The notes beneath the pieces are model-generated. The model did not search any database, had not been told where the DNA came from, and was given only the letters and a program-made list of their open reading frames with translations. From positions 46,043 through 110,042 of the forward strand of contig JACRFZ010000043.1 in assembly GCA_016212515.1 (NCBI GenBank): a stretch of DNA of 64,000 nucleotides. Reading direction: 5' to 3'. The stretch is from Candidatus Melainabacteria bacterium (lineage in GTDB: Bacteria > Cyanobacteriota > Vampirovibrionia > Obscuribacterales > Obscuribacteraceae). The position numbers and the translations under genes are program-made. Positions 1-9,107 of this stretch are shown piece after piece (within the stretch, counting starts at the first letter, position 1; each line of letters opens with the position of its first letter).

Positions 1-2
1 CC

Positions 3-728
3 GCCAACAAGATTGCTGTGGTGCCCAACGGCACCGATCCTTCGGTTTTCGATTTCCAATATGACGCCCGTCAGACACGCAGTCGCTACGTCTCCGAGCA
101 TCAGCAGATCGTTCTTTATGTGGGCCGCATGGTGCGTGAGAAAGGTGTGCATGTGCTGCTCGAATCAGTGCCGCGTGTGATCTCGGAAAGACCGGGTACG
201 CAGTTCCTCTTTGTCGGAACCGGCTACTATCTGGATGACTTGCGGCGACAGGCGCAGTATATGGGTATTTCGCACTGCACTCATTTCCTTGGTTATGTGG
301 GTGATGAAGAACTCAAGCATCTCTATAAGTCTGTGGATGCGGTATGTATTCCCAGTCTTTATGAGCCTTTCGGTATTGTGGCTCTGGAGGGAATGGCGGC
401 CCAGGTACCGGTGGTCACATCCGACGTGGGTGGCCTGAAAGACTTTGTGGAACATATGGAAACCGGCGTCACCACCTATGCCGGTGATGCCGGCTCCCTG
501 GCCTGGGGCTTGCTTCAAGTCTTGCGTAATCCCGAACTTTCCAATTACCTGCGTGAGACCGCATACGACAAGGTGCAGCATATCTATAACTGGAAAGTGA
601 TTGCCAGGCGCACCAGGGAAGTCTATCAAAAGGTATTGCGCGAGTCTGAAATAGTAGCTTCAGGCCTGAACAATGTAGTGGAAAGCGAAGCCGTCAAGAC
701 AGTTGCCGCCAAGGGCAAAGGGAGGTAA
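3..728 (+). CDS. GT4-family glycosyltransferase, C-terminal part (5' end outside window)
   Basis: The reading frame is open from the first base, so the gene begins upstream and only the C-terminal Rossmann domain (about 240 residues) is visible. The family transfers a sugar from a nucleotide-sugar donor in the cytoplasm. Seen here: the VPNGTDP loop, the strand LYVGRMVREKG that opens the donor-binding domain, and the E-x7-E motif EPFGIVALE that holds the donor sugar and phosphates. The C-terminal tail is low-complexity. It ends 8 bases before the nucleotidyltransferase gene, so the two are probably co-transcribed and act in polysaccharide or glycogen-like synthesis. The exact acceptor cannot be told from this fragment. 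Confidence 0.85.
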   Translation, partial: ANKIAVVPNGTDPSVFDFQYDARQTRSRYVSEHQQIVLYVGRMVREKGVHVLLESVPRVISERPGTQFLFVGTGYYLDDLRRQAQYMGISHCTHFLGYVGDEELKHLYKSVDAVCIPSLYEPFGIVALEGMAAQVPVVTSDVGGLKDFVEHMETGVTTYAGDAGSLAWGLLQVLRNPELSNYLRETAYDKVQHIYNWKVIARRTREVYQKVLRESEIVASGLNNVVESEAVKTVAAKGKGR

Positions 729-736
729 GTAAGAGC

Positions 737-3304
737 ATGAAAGCTGTGATCATGGCCGGTGGTTCCGGCACGAGGCTCAGACCGCTTACCTGTAACCTGC
801 CCAAGCCCATGGTGCCTGTGGCCGGCAAACCCATGGCTGAACACATCGTCAACCTCTTGAAAGAGCACGGCTTTGACGATATCGTTTTCACCCTGCACTA
901 TTTGCCTGATGCCATTCGCGATCACTTCGGCGACGGCTCGGAATTCGGCGTCAAAATAAGTTATTCCGTAGAAGAAGGCAAACCGCTGGGCACCGCCGGT
1001 TGTGTCAAAGCCATTCAAGATCACCTTGATTCAACTTTTATCGTTATTTCCGGTGACAGTCTCACCGATATGGATCTCGGCAAGGCTCTGGCTTTTCACA
1101 AAGAGAAAAAATCCAAGGCCACACTAATTTTGAAGCGGGTGGAAAACCCCCTCGATTATGGTGTGGTTATTACCGACAACGAAGGCCGCATTCAGCGCTT
1201 CGTCGAAAAACCGGGCGCCTCAGAGATTTTCTCTGACACCGTCAATACCGGCACTTATATTCTCGAGCCGGAAATGATGCTTTATGTGGTAATGGGCCGG
1301 GAGCAAGACTTCTCCAATGATCTTTTCCCGCTCTTGCTTCTGCGCAATGAGCCCATGTACGGTTATGTGGCCGACGGCTACTGGTGCGACATCGGTAACC
1401 TGGCTGTATACAGACAAGCGCACCGGGATGTGCTCGACGGTCTGGTCAACATCAAAATGGACTTGCCCCAGATCGAGCCCGGCATTTTTGTTGGTCACGG
1501 CACCCAAATTGATTCTTCCGTGATTTTGGAAGCGCCCGTCATGATCGGGAAGAACTGTCGCATCGGCAGAGAGACCGTGATTTCGCAATATACGACCATT
1601 GGCGATAATGTGGTCATTCAAGAGAAAGCCTCTCTCAAGCAGCCGGTCATCTGGTCCAACTCTTATATCGGTAACAATGCCCAGTTGAGAGCTTGCGTAG
1701 TTTGCAACAATGCCACCATCCATAATTCCGCCGAACTGTTGGAAGGGGCGATCATCGGCAACAATTCGGTGGTCGGACAGGAAGCTCGCATCAGCCCTGA
1801 TGTTCGCATCTGGCCTGACAAGAACATCGACAGCGGAGCGAAAGTTCTCACCTCCGTCATTTGGGGCACCCGTGCGCCCCGCACCTTATTTGGTGCCCAT
1901 GGCGTGCGCGGTCTGGCTAATGTGGATATCACACCCGAATTTGCCGTTAATCTTGCCGCCGCCTATGGTGCCACCCTCAAGGGCGGTCCGGTGCTGGTCA
2001 GCCGGGACTACTGGAAGGTTTCTCAGATGATCAGCCGGGCCATGGTCTCCGGATTGGTCTCGGTGGGCATCGAGGTGCAGAACCTGGAGTCTATGTCTCT
2101 GCCTATTTCCCGCTACTATGTCAAGACTCAGCGAGCTGCCGGTCTTGTGCATGTGCGGGTATCGCAACGAGAGATAGACAAAGTCACCATCGAATTCTTC
2201 GACAGCCAGGGTGTGGCCATCACCAAATCGATGGAACGCAAGATCGAAACCACTTTCTTCAAAGAAGACTTTCCTCGTTGCGCCCCTTCCGATGTGGGCA
2301 CAATTTCCTTCCCCAGCCGCGTGCGCGAGTATTATGCCGATGAGTTTCTCAACCATGTGAAGGGGCAGGTTTTCGAAGAGGACAAAGTGCCCTTCTGTAT
2401 CGTGCCCGGTTCCAATTACACACGTAAAACCAAGGTGGGAGGACTGTCCACCCATGCTCCCAAGGTAGTGATCGACTATGCCATGGCCGAGACCGGTGTG
2501 CTTTTGCCCGATTTGCTCGGGCAATTGGGCATCGAGACCGTGGTACTCAACTCTTCCATTCGAAATTCGCCGCCCCGGCAGGAAGAACGCATTACCATGC
2601 GCAAGCAGTTAGCCGATGTGGTTAAGGCTCTGGGCGCCGATCTAGGTGTGCAAATCGGACGAAACGGCGAGCAGATGACCCTGGTGGATGAAACCGGTCA
2701 GATTATTCGAGGCGAGCTGCTTCTGGCTACCGTTGCCGACATCATGTTGAGGGACAAGCCGGGACGTTCCATCGTGGTGCCGGTGAACGCCAGTTCCGTG
2801 GTGGAGCGCATTGCGGCCCGGAACGGCTGCAAGGTGGTTCGCTGCAAAGCTTCCGAGACCGAGATCGGCAGCACCACTGCTCGTCTGGAGGAGGCGGTTC
2901 TGGGTGGAAGCGCCAACGGCTGCTTTATCTTCCCTGAGTTTCAGAACGGTTACGATGCCATGTTCGCCGTAGGACAGGTTTTGGAACACCTGACTTATCA
3001 GGGGCGCACCTTGCAGCAAGCCATAAATGAACTGCCTCCGCTCTACTACCAGGTAGACTCGGTTCATTGCCCCTGGGAGCGCAAGGGTCGTGTCATGCGC
3101 CTGCTGGTTGAGAAGCATCAGGACCGTCCCATGGAGCTTTTGGACGGCGTCAAGATTCAGACCCGTCCCGACCACTGGATTCTCGTCTTGCCTGATGCGG
3201 TAGAGCCTCTTGTGCATGTTTACGCCGACGGCGCCGATTTGCAAAACACTTCCGCCGATTTGAATGAGTACACTCAACTGGTTCGATACCTGCAAAAAGC
3301 CTGA
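737..3304 (+). CDS. Sugar-1-phosphate nucleotidyltransferase fused to a degenerate phosphohexomutase domain
   Basis: 855 residues in three parts. Residues 1-235 are an NTP_transferase domain with the signature GGSGTRLRPLT followed by PKPM, typical of GDP-mannose or glucose-1-phosphate pyrophosphorylases. About 245-370 is a left-handed beta-helix of hexapeptide repeats. About 380-855 is a phosphoglucomutase/phosphomannomutase fold. The same order is known in cyanobacterial and actinobacterial proteins annotated as mannose-1-phosphate guanylyltransferase. The mutase part lacks the catalytic phosphoserine motif TASHNP; the matching place reads HVRVSQREID near residue 470, so mutase activity is doubtful. 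Start ATG 737 has GGGAGG upstream. The gene follows the glycosyltransferase closely. Whether the nucleotide is GTP or another is not determined. Confidence 0.88.
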   Translation: MKAVIMAGGSGTRLRPLTCNLPKPMVPVAGKPMAEHIVNLLKEHGFDDIVFTLHYLPDAIRDHFGDGSEFGVKISYSVEEGKPLGTAGCVKAIQDHLDSTFIVISGDSLTDMDLGKALAFHKEKKSKATLILKRVENPLDYGVVITDNEGRIQRFVEKPGASEIFSDTVNTGTYILEPEMMLYVVMGREQDFSNDLFPLLLLRNEPMYGYVADGYWCDIGNLAVYRQAHRDVLDGLVNIKMDLPQIEPGIFVGHGTQIDSSVILEAPVMIGKNCRIGRETVISQYTTIGDNVVIQEKASLKQPVIWSNSYIGNNAQLRACVVCNNATIHNSAELLEGAIIGNNSVVGQEARISPDVRIWPDKNIDSGAKVLTSVIWGTRAPRTLFGAHGVRGLANVDITPEFAVNLAAAYGATLKGGPVLVSRDYWKVSQMISRAMVSGLVSVGIEVQNLESMSLPISRYYVKTQRAAGLVHVRVSQREIDKVTIEFFDSQGVAITKSMERKIETTFFKEDFPRCAPSDVGTISFPSRVREYYADEFLNHVKGQVFEEDKVPFCIVPGSNYTRKTKVGGLSTHAPKVVIDYAMAETGVLLPDLLGQLGIETVVLNSSIRNSPPRQEERITMRKQLADVVKALGADLGVQIGRNGEQMTLVDETGQIIRGELLLATVADIMLRDKPGRSIVVPVNASSVVERIAARNGCKVVRCKASETEIGSTTARLEEAVLGGSANGCFIFPEFQNGYDAMFAVGQVLEHLTYQGRTLQQAINELPPLYYQVDSVHCPWERKGRVMRLLVEKHQDRPMELLDGVKIQTRPDHWILVLPDAVEPLVHVYADGADLQNTSADLNEYTQLVRYLQKA

Positions 3305-3465
3305 TTTTCAGATGCAGGTCTTGATATGCTTCAGAATTAATTTATTCACTGAAGTTGAGGGGCTGAGTAAGGCGATATAGTCGTTTCATAAGGGGCCGAT
3401 CTGGGCATACCCAATTAGGTTGTGTAGCTTGGGCACGATTTGGCGGGCAAGGGAGAACTGAGACT

Positions 3466-4278
3466 ATGTTCGGAAAGAACGACGGTAGGCACCCTCAGCA
3501 GGGGAAGTCTTCCAGTAAAGAGGTGCGCAAGTTCCTCGACGGTAATCCCGGCAAACCTGCCCAGCAGCCCCTGCCGAATCGGGCCGTTGATCGGTCCATG
3601 TTCGGAAACGGCGCTCCCGTGCCTGGTCAGGCTGCCGATTGGTCCATGGCCGTTTCCGAGCAGATTCTGGTCTATCACGAGTCTGAACCGGTGGAACCGG
3701 GCGTAGACTGGATGAGCCAGCTCAAACAAGACTCTCTGCAATTTCTTGCCGATCAGCGCGGCGTGCATCTACAGGAAGTCTACCGTGAGTCTATTTACAA
3801 GTCTGGCATAGCCATTCTCGTAGACAAGATTTACGGGCTTTTGCAGCGCTACATGTTTGAATTCAACCAGGTTGCCAATGGTACCGAGTTGCATGTCTCC
3901 GGTTCCATTTCCGGCGACGTCACCGAGGTGACCAAGTACAACCGTTTCAGAGAAGCGGAAGAAACAAAAACATATTTCCGGGCTCGCTTTTCTACCCGGC
4001 TTTGCTCCCTGGTGGTTCGTGGTTGTGATGACAAGGTGGAATGCTTCCTGGTTCCTACCAGTAAAGTGATGGCTCTAAGCCGCACCGAAAATGATTATCA
4101 GCCCATTGCTACCATTCAGGTGAAGATTACCGAACAAGGCATGATGTGGCGTATGCAAGATGCCAATCCGCCCATTGAAACTCTCGATCAGCTCTGCATG
4201 TGGCTTTTCTCCGCCATGATTCAAGAGACAAAAAACTATGCCCGTCTGGGCGGTGAGGAAGCTGCCGGCGCCGTTTAG
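3466..4278 (+). CDS. Conserved-looking hypothetical protein, 270 aa
   Basis: I do not recognise the family. The first 75 residues are low-complexity and polar (Gly, Pro, Gln, Ser). From about residue 80 the protein looks folded, with alternating hydrophobic strands and a C-terminal helix ending in an Ala/Gly tail. There is no signal peptide and no membrane segment, so it is likely cytoplasmic. The start ATG is preceded by GGGAGA at a usable distance. It has its own intergenic spaces on both sides (160 and 292 bases), so it may be a single transcription unit. Codon use matches its neighbours, which argues for a real gene. Confidence 0.7.
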   Translation: MFGKNDGRHPQQGKSSSKEVRKFLDGNPGKPAQQPLPNRAVDRSMFGNGAPVPGQAADWSMAVSEQILVYHESEPVEPGVDWMSQLKQDSLQFLADQRGVHLQEVYRESIYKSGIAILVDKIYGLLQRYMFEFNQVANGTELHVSGSISGDVTEVTKYNRFREAEETKTYFRARFSTRLCSLVVRGCDDKVECFLVPTSKVMALSRTENDYQPIATIQVKITEQGMMWRMQDANPPIETLDQLCMWLFSAMIQETKNYARLGGEEAAGAV

Positions 4279-4570
4279 CGCACAGGCTTGCTGGTAGGTT
4301 GTCGATTTTGCTGCTGGGTTGTTACATAGCAGTATTTTCGTTTGCGGCTTTAAACCAGGCCCAGAGCACATTTATCTGCAGCAATACGGACAATTCTCTT
4401 GCACCAATCGGTGAGTCTTACAAATCGCCCGTCTTTGCCGAATTTTGCCAAAAATATTTGTCTATCATGATTTAATAATTGTATGCTTTTGCGCCAGAGG
4501 TGGAATAAATGGCACAGAGGCCGATTGGTTCTTCTAGAATCCTCACCGGACATAGAGGTGTTTCAGAAAT

Positions 4571-6121
4571 ATGGGTGCTATTAATCCCGAAATGCTGCGG
4601 GAATTACTCGATGAGTTTACTGAGAAAGAAGCGGTAACTCGGGAAGAAATAAACGTTATCACGCAGCAGATTGGCGAGCTCGAGAAGCGTATCGAGACCA
4701 ACCAGGGGAAGCTTGAATCGCTGGTGAAGGACAAGGAAAAAGTCCTGGCCATGAAAGAACGCTATCTAAGCGGGAATTGGCCCAAGGTATTCAAGACCGA
4801 TAATGGCGATGGGGCTCCCGGGAAGGAAGAGAGCGGACCGGCCGTCAGCGCCGCCGCCGCCCAGGACAAAGAACCGGCCGTGGCCGCCGAGGCTGCTCCG
4901 GCTGCTCCTGCTCCAGCTGCTCCTGCTCCAGCTCCTGCCGGTGCGGAAGAGAGCACCGGACCTGCAATCTCTGCGCCGCAGACCGCTGCCCCTGTTGTTT
5001 CCGCCGTGACCAGCCCGCCTTCGCCTAGCGCTTCCAGTACCGCACTACCGGCGGTGAGTGCCGAAGAGGCAACGCCCGAGCCGGCTATTTCAGCGCCTGT
5101 TGCCTCTCCTGTGCCGGTGTCGGTCTCGCCCGCGGACGAAGCGGCTTCGGCCCCCGCTCTGCCTTCCGATGATCCGATTTTGAGTTCTATGAGTGCGCCG
5201 CAAACCACAAGCAATTTCTCCTTTGAGAGCGTGGCCGGCAGTACCCAGGTAGAGAGCACCGCCAGTAGTGGCGGTGTGGAAGATTCCGGTTTCTCCTGGA
5301 CATCGACGGCTTCCGCTCCCGCCGAAGGGCAGCCCGCCGCATCTGAGACACCGGCTGTCATACCCTGGGGTGAACCGGCTACCACTGCTCCCAACAGTTC
5401 CAATCCCCTGGCCGATGCCTGGGGGGCTCCATCCAGCCCGCCTACTTCCGCCTGGGGTGAGTCCGCCTGGTCGGAGCCTGCCCCGCAGGCCTCCGCCGCT
5501 CCTGCTCCTGCACCTGCACCTGCGCCTGTACCTGCACCTGCGCCTGTACCTGCACCGGCACCTGCCGCTGATAGCGCTGCCTCCGCCTGGGGACAGGGCG
5601 TATGGGGCGAACCCAATGCCAACCCTGCGGCACAAGCATCCACGCCTGCCAGCGCCTGGGGTGACCCTTCCCCGGCTGCCGCACCTGCACCCAGTGCTCC
5701 GCCACAGGCTCCTTCTCCCTGGGGGGCCCCGGTGGAAAATAAGAGTGCGGAAGCCAGTGCTTGGGGTCAACCGACCAGCCCGCCGGCTTCTCAGACTGAA
5801 ACAGGCGGATGGGGGCAACCTGCTCCCCAGGCTCCGTCTGCCTGGGGTGAACCCAATGCTAACCCTGCGGCTGCGGCGCAACCCCCGGCCGGTGACGCCG
5901 CAGCCGATGCTGGCGAAGAAGATAGACGTTCCTCTCTGGCCAGTGCGGCCGGAGGTGCTCTTATCTCGCCTGTGAGAGGACGCCGCAAGAAAGAGGCGCC
6001 GGCCTTCGACTGGGGTCAGTCCGACAGCACGGATAATGCCGGCGGCGCTGCTGCCGGTAGCGACGAAGACGAAAATGTCAAAAAATTAGGGGATACCCTG
6101 CGGGGCCTCTTCAATAAATAG
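4571..6121 (+). CDS. Disordered Ala/Pro-rich protein with Trp-Gly repeats and an N-terminal coiled coil, 516 aa
   Basis: Residues 1-65 form a charged helix with heptad-like spacing, probably a coiled coil. Residues 80-480 are low-complexity Ala/Pro/Ser sequence including an APAPVPAP tract. In it about ten Trp-Gly units recur as SAWGQP, SAWGEP, SPWGAP or DAWGAP, and one unit, WGEPNANPAA, occurs twice. The last 35 residues are acidic and end in a short amphipathic helix. There is no signal peptide. Function is unknown; regularly spaced Trp in disorder suggests a multivalent binding scaffold, which is inference. The antisense frames are also open because of composition but have no support. AGAGG lies 12 bases before the ATG. 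Confidence 0.72.
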   Translation: MGAINPEMLRELLDEFTEKEAVTREEINVITQQIGELEKRIETNQGKLESLVKDKEKVLAMKERYLSGNWPKVFKTDNGDGAPGKEESGPAVSAAAAQDKEPAVAAEAAPAAPAPAAPAPAPAGAEESTGPAISAPQTAAPVVSAVTSPPSPSASSTALPAVSAEEATPEPAISAPVASPVPVSVSPADEAASAPALPSDDPILSSMSAPQTTSNFSFESVAGSTQVESTASSGGVEDSGFSWTSTASAPAEGQPAASETPAVIPWGEPATTAPNSSNPLADAWGAPSSPPTSAWGESAWSEPAPQASAAPAPAPAPAPVPAPAPVPAPAPAADSAASAWGQGVWGEPNANPAAQASTPASAWGDPSPAAAPAPSAPPQAPSPWGAPVENKSAEASAWGQPTSPPASQTETGGWGQPAPQAPSAWGEPNANPAAAAQPPAGDAAADAGEEDRRSSLASAAGGALISPVRGRRKKEAPAFDWGQSDSTDNAGGAAAGSDEDENVKKLGDTLRGLFNK

Positions 6122-6283
6122 AATCTCAAACAGTCGTATAGAGGCTGCTTGGGGCTGGCATTGATAAGATGCCCGTCATATAGTGGCGCCGCTCCTTTGT
6201 TACCATATGTTGCCGAAGGCCTCCATCGCGGGGGTCCGCATCAGATTGCTGTGACCACTCATTTCCTGGGAGATACTATTGCC

Positions 6284-6496
6284 ATGAAACAAATTTGCTC
6301 CATGATGGCCGGAGTAGTCGTAGAGTTGCTCGTCAAGCCGGGCGACTCCGTAGAGGACGGAATGGATGTTGCCATTCTCGAGTCTATGAAAATGCAATTG
6401 CCGGTGGCCTCCACCGAGACGGGTAAAGTCGAAGAAATCAAGGTGACCAGTGGCGACTTCGTTAACGAAGGCGACCTGCTCATGATTCTTTCCTAG
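6284..6496 (+). CDS. Stand-alone biotin carboxyl carrier (biotinyl) protein, 70 aa
   Basis: The protein is a single biotinyl-lipoyl domain with the biotinylation motif ESMKM; the acceptor is Lys36. The family carries CO2 on biotin between a biotin carboxylase and a carboxyltransferase. The frame is open further upstream, but ATG 6284 with GGGAGA ten bases before it gives a complete domain of the size known for Bacillus YngHB-type proteins, so I chose it. HMG-CoA lyase and an enoyl-CoA hydratase follow after 32 and 29 bases, the arrangement of the Bacillus yng leucine-degradation operon. No carboxylase subunit lies in the window, so its partner must be elsewhere. Confidence 0.88.
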   Translation: MKQICSMMAGVVVELLVKPGDSVEDGMDVAILESMKMQLPVASTETGKVEEIKVTSGDFVNEGDLLMILS

Positions 6497-6528
6497 CCCG
6501 AGTTGACCGTCTTTACAGAGGTGAAGCT

Positions 6529-7455
6529 GTGTTTGAACGCTTGCCAGGTGAAATAACAGTTTTTGAAGTCGGTCCCCGGGACGGTCTTCAGAATGAAGCC
6601 GGCCAGGTTGAAACGGCAGACAAAGTGGCTTTGATTGAAGCCCTGGCTAAGAGCGGGCTCAAGCATATCGAGATCACTTCCTTCGTTTCTCCTAAGTGGA
6701 TACCGCAACTGGCCGACGGTCTTGCCGTGGCCAGGCAGTTGCAACTGCCGGCCGATGTGCAGACTTCCGCTCTGGTGCCTAACTTGAAGGGCTATGAAGG
6801 GGCATGCGCTGCCGGACTCAAGCAAATCAACCTTTTCCTCTCCGCCTCTGAATCCCACAGCAAGAAAAACATCAATAAATCCGTGGCGGAAGCTCTGTCC
6901 ACAATGAAGGAAGTGGCGGCGGCAGCCCTTGCCGACGGCAAGCGCATTCGCTGTTATGTTTCCACGGTCTTTGCCTGTCCATACGAAGGTCCGGTCAAGC
7001 CGGAACAGGTAGTTATGGTGGTGGAAGGACTTCTGAAGATAGGTGTGCATGAGATTTCCCTGGGCGATACGATTGGTGCCGCCAATCCCCGCCAGGTGAA
7101 GGAAGTGCTCGACCGTCTCAGTGGTGTGGTGCCGCTTCCTCAATTGGCTTTGCACTTTCATGACACCCGCGGCACCGCTCTCGCCAATGTCGTTGCTGGT
7201 ATCGAATCTGGTGTCACCATCTTTGACAGCAGTCTGGGCGGTTTGGGTGGCTGCCCTTATGCACCTGGCGCTTCAGGTAACCTGGCCACGGAAGATCTGG
7301 TCTACATGCTGGAAGGCATGGGTGTCAAGACCGGCGTCGATTTAGAGCGCCTGGTGGATGCCGGTGCCTTGGCTGAGAAGATTTTGGGCAAGAAACTGCC
7401 CGGGCGATATTTGCAGGCGGCTCTTGCTACCAGGGCAAAAGCTTGCGCCGGTTGA
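6529..7455 (+). CDS. mvaB: Hydroxymethylglutaryl-CoA lyase
   Basis: 308 residues, the usual length for bacterial HMG-CoA lyase, a TIM-barrel enzyme that splits HMG-CoA into acetoacetate and acetyl-CoA in leucine breakdown. The active-site strand reads GPRDGLQNE near residue 16. The family signature GLGGCPYAPGASGN is intact near residue 240, including the catalytic Cys, and HFHDTRG supplies the metal-binding histidines. GTG 6529 with GAGGTG upstream gives the expected N-terminus. It sits between the biotin carrier and an enoyl-CoA hydratase, supporting a leucine or acyl-CoA catabolic role. Homocitrate-synthase-like relatives are less likely because the Cys signature is specific. Confidence 0.93.
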   Translation: MFERLPGEITVFEVGPRDGLQNEAGQVETADKVALIEALAKSGLKHIEITSFVSPKWIPQLADGLAVARQLQLPADVQTSALVPNLKGYEGACAAGLKQINLFLSASESHSKKNINKSVAEALSTMKEVAAAALADGKRIRCYVSTVFACPYEGPVKPEQVVMVVEGLLKIGVHEISLGDTIGAANPRQVKEVLDRLSGVVPLPQLALHFHDTRGTALANVVAGIESGVTIFDSSLGGLGGCPYAPGASGNLATEDLVYMLEGMGVKTGVDLERLVDAGALAEKILGKKLPGRYLQAALATRAKACAG

Positions 7456-7484
7456 GCTGTAGCAATTTCATAGAGGAAGTAAAC

Positions 7485-8366
7485 GTGACCGTAGCTGTGG
7501 AGAAAACGAACTTGGCTGAAACTGAAAAGCTTGAACAAGTGCTGGTTGTTGAAAAAGTCGGTGCCGTAGCCTGGCTTAAACTCAACCGTCCCAAGGTCAT
7601 GAATTGTTTGAACCGGGCTCTTTTGCAGGAACTTTTAACGGCCCTCGACAGCCTGGCCCAGGACCGGGATGTGCGAGTGATTGCCATAATCGGCTCGGGA
7701 CTGAAGTCCTTCTGCGCCGGGGCCGACCTGGCCGAGCGCAAAGGCATGACTCAGGGCGAGACCCTCGACTACCTGACTTTGATTCAAAAGACCATGCGGA
7801 CCATCGAGAAGCAACCGCAACCGGTTATAGCCGCCATAAACGGCTCCGCCTGGGGCGGCGGCTTTGAGCTGGCGCTGGCTTGCGACCTGCGGGTGATGGT
7901 TGATTCCGCTCAATTGCGGCTGACGGAAGTACGCCTGGGCATCATTCCAGGGGCCGGCGGCACCCAGCGCTTACCGCGCCTGGTGGGCAAGTCTAAAGCG
8001 AAGGAACTAATTCTCGGGGCTACTCCCGTGGGTGCCGCTGATGGGTTGAGCCTGGGCTTGATCCATAAGGTTGTTACCGTGGAGCCCTCCTATCTGGCTT
8101 CCGAGGAAGGCAAGAAAGTCGCCGATGGCGGTTACCTGGGGCCTCTCATGGAGACCGTCTCCACCTGGGCTAATGAAATTGCACAGGCGGCACCACTTTC
8201 CCTGCGCGCCGCCAAATTTGCCATAGATGAAGGCTACGACCGCGATCTGGAAGCTGGGCTGGCTCTTGAAACGAAAGCTTATTTGACTCTTTTGAATTCC
8301 AAGGATAGGCTTGAGGGACTGGCAGCTTTCGCTGAGAAGCGGCAGCCCGTCTACAAGGGCGAGTAG
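7485..8366 (+). CDS. Enoyl-CoA hydratase/isomerase family protein, probably methylglutaconyl-CoA hydratase
   Basis: About 293 residues from GTG 7485, which has GAGG eight bases upstream; the longer open frame overlaps the preceding gene and lacks a ribosome site. Crotonase fold: the oxyanion-hole segments FCAGADLAE and NGSAWGGGFELALACD are present, as is the acidic segment RLTEVRLGIIPGAGGTQRLPR with the Glu expected in hydratases. The reaction would be hydration of an unsaturated acyl-CoA. Next to HMG-CoA lyase and a biotin carrier, the most economical role is methylglutaconyl-CoA hydratase of the leucine pathway, as for Bacillus YngF; general beta-oxidation is the alternative. Confidence 0.88.
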   Translation: MTVAVEKTNLAETEKLEQVLVVEKVGAVAWLKLNRPKVMNCLNRALLQELLTALDSLAQDRDVRVIAIIGSGLKSFCAGADLAERKGMTQGETLDYLTLIQKTMRTIEKQPQPVIAAINGSAWGGGFELALACDLRVMVDSAQLRLTEVRLGIIPGAGGTQRLPRLVGKSKAKELILGATPVGAADGLSLGLIHKVVTVEPSYLASEEGKKVADGGYLGPLMETVSTWANEIAQAAPLSLRAAKFAIDEGYDRDLEAGLALETKAYLTLLNSKDRLEGLAAFAEKRQPVYKGE

Positions 8367-8387
8367 TTAGATTAAGGCGAACTGATT

Positions 8388-9068
8388 TTGTTCAATGACA
8401 GAGACGAGCTGAAGAAGCATCCCATGATGGTGGATACTCCCACCAGAGAAGCTTTGCCGCTTTCTTTGACGGCGCTCATTCTCTGTGGCGGTCGCTCCTC
8501 CCGTATGGGTCGTCCCAAGGCGTTTCTGCCTTACGGCGGCACGACCATGATCAATCATATTCTTACCAATATCAAAGACCTTTTCGCCGAGACCTTCCTG
8601 GTCTCGAACGAGCCGGAATCTTATGAAGATTTCGAGGTGGACGTGGTCAAAGACATCTTGCCTTATCGCGGTCCGCTGGGAGGAATTCTCTCAGGGTTAT
8701 TGGTATCTCAGTACAGCCATGCTTTTGTCATCGCTTGCGACATGCCCCTGGTGAATGCCCGGCTGGTGCGAGAACTCTGCGCCCGGCGCCATGACCACGA
8801 TGTGGTGGTCGCCGCCCACGAAGAAGGTCTGGAGCCTTTGCTTGGCGTCTATTCCAAGAACTGCATCAAGCCTCTGGAGGAATCCCTCTTTAACGGCGAC
8901 CTCTCCTTGAAAGACTTCCTCTCCGCCCTCGATTCTTCCACCTTCGACATCGAAGCGGGGGAGGGCGGCACCGGCTTACCCAGTTATTTCAACGTCAACA
9001 CGCCCCAGGATTATTCACGGCTTGTAACAGGCGGCTCGGTGCTGGAGCTTAACGTAGGCGGAGACTGA
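8388..9068 (+). CDS. mobA: Molybdenum cofactor guanylyltransferase (MobA)
   Basis: About 210-226 residues. The N-terminus reads LILCGGRSSRMGRPK, the GTP-binding signature of MobA, and YRGPLGGILSGL and ACDMPLV follow in the expected order, the latter holding the metal-binding Asp. The enzyme attaches GMP to molybdopterin in the cytoplasm. Two starts are possible: TTG 8388 with AAGG upstream, or ATG 8424, which would shorten the protein by 12 residues; I cannot decide. No other molybdenum-cofactor gene is in the window. Close MobA-like proteins with other nucleotide substrates exist. It lies between the acyl-CoA genes and an exporter without clear functional link. Confidence 0.87.
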   Translation: MFNDRDELKKHPMMVDTPTREALPLSLTALILCGGRSSRMGRPKAFLPYGGTTMINHILTNIKDLFAETFLVSNEPESYEDFEVDVVKDILPYRGPLGGILSGLLVSQYSHAFVIACDMPLVNARLVRELCARRHDHDVVVAAHEEGLEPLLGVYSKNCIKPLEESLFNGDLSLKDFLSALDSSTFDIEAGEGGTGLPSYFNVNTPQDYSRLVTGGSVLELNVGGD

Positions 9069-9107
9069 AAAAGTTGGGTATATCCTTATAGGGTAAGAGG
9101 GGAACAG

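Noticed and set aside
1886..2524. 212-codon frame opposite the mutase domain
   Set aside because: The plus strand encodes a clear protein over its full length; this is a composition shadow.
4509..4634. A 42-codon frame beginning before the Trp-Gly protein gene
   Set aside because: Overlaps the real start in another frame, has no support beyond its length.
4762..5881. Long open frames on the minus strand opposite the Trp-Gly protein
   Set aside because: They arise from Ala/Pro-rich codons (Gly/Ala or Arg/Gly antisense), lack ribosome sites and resemble no protein.
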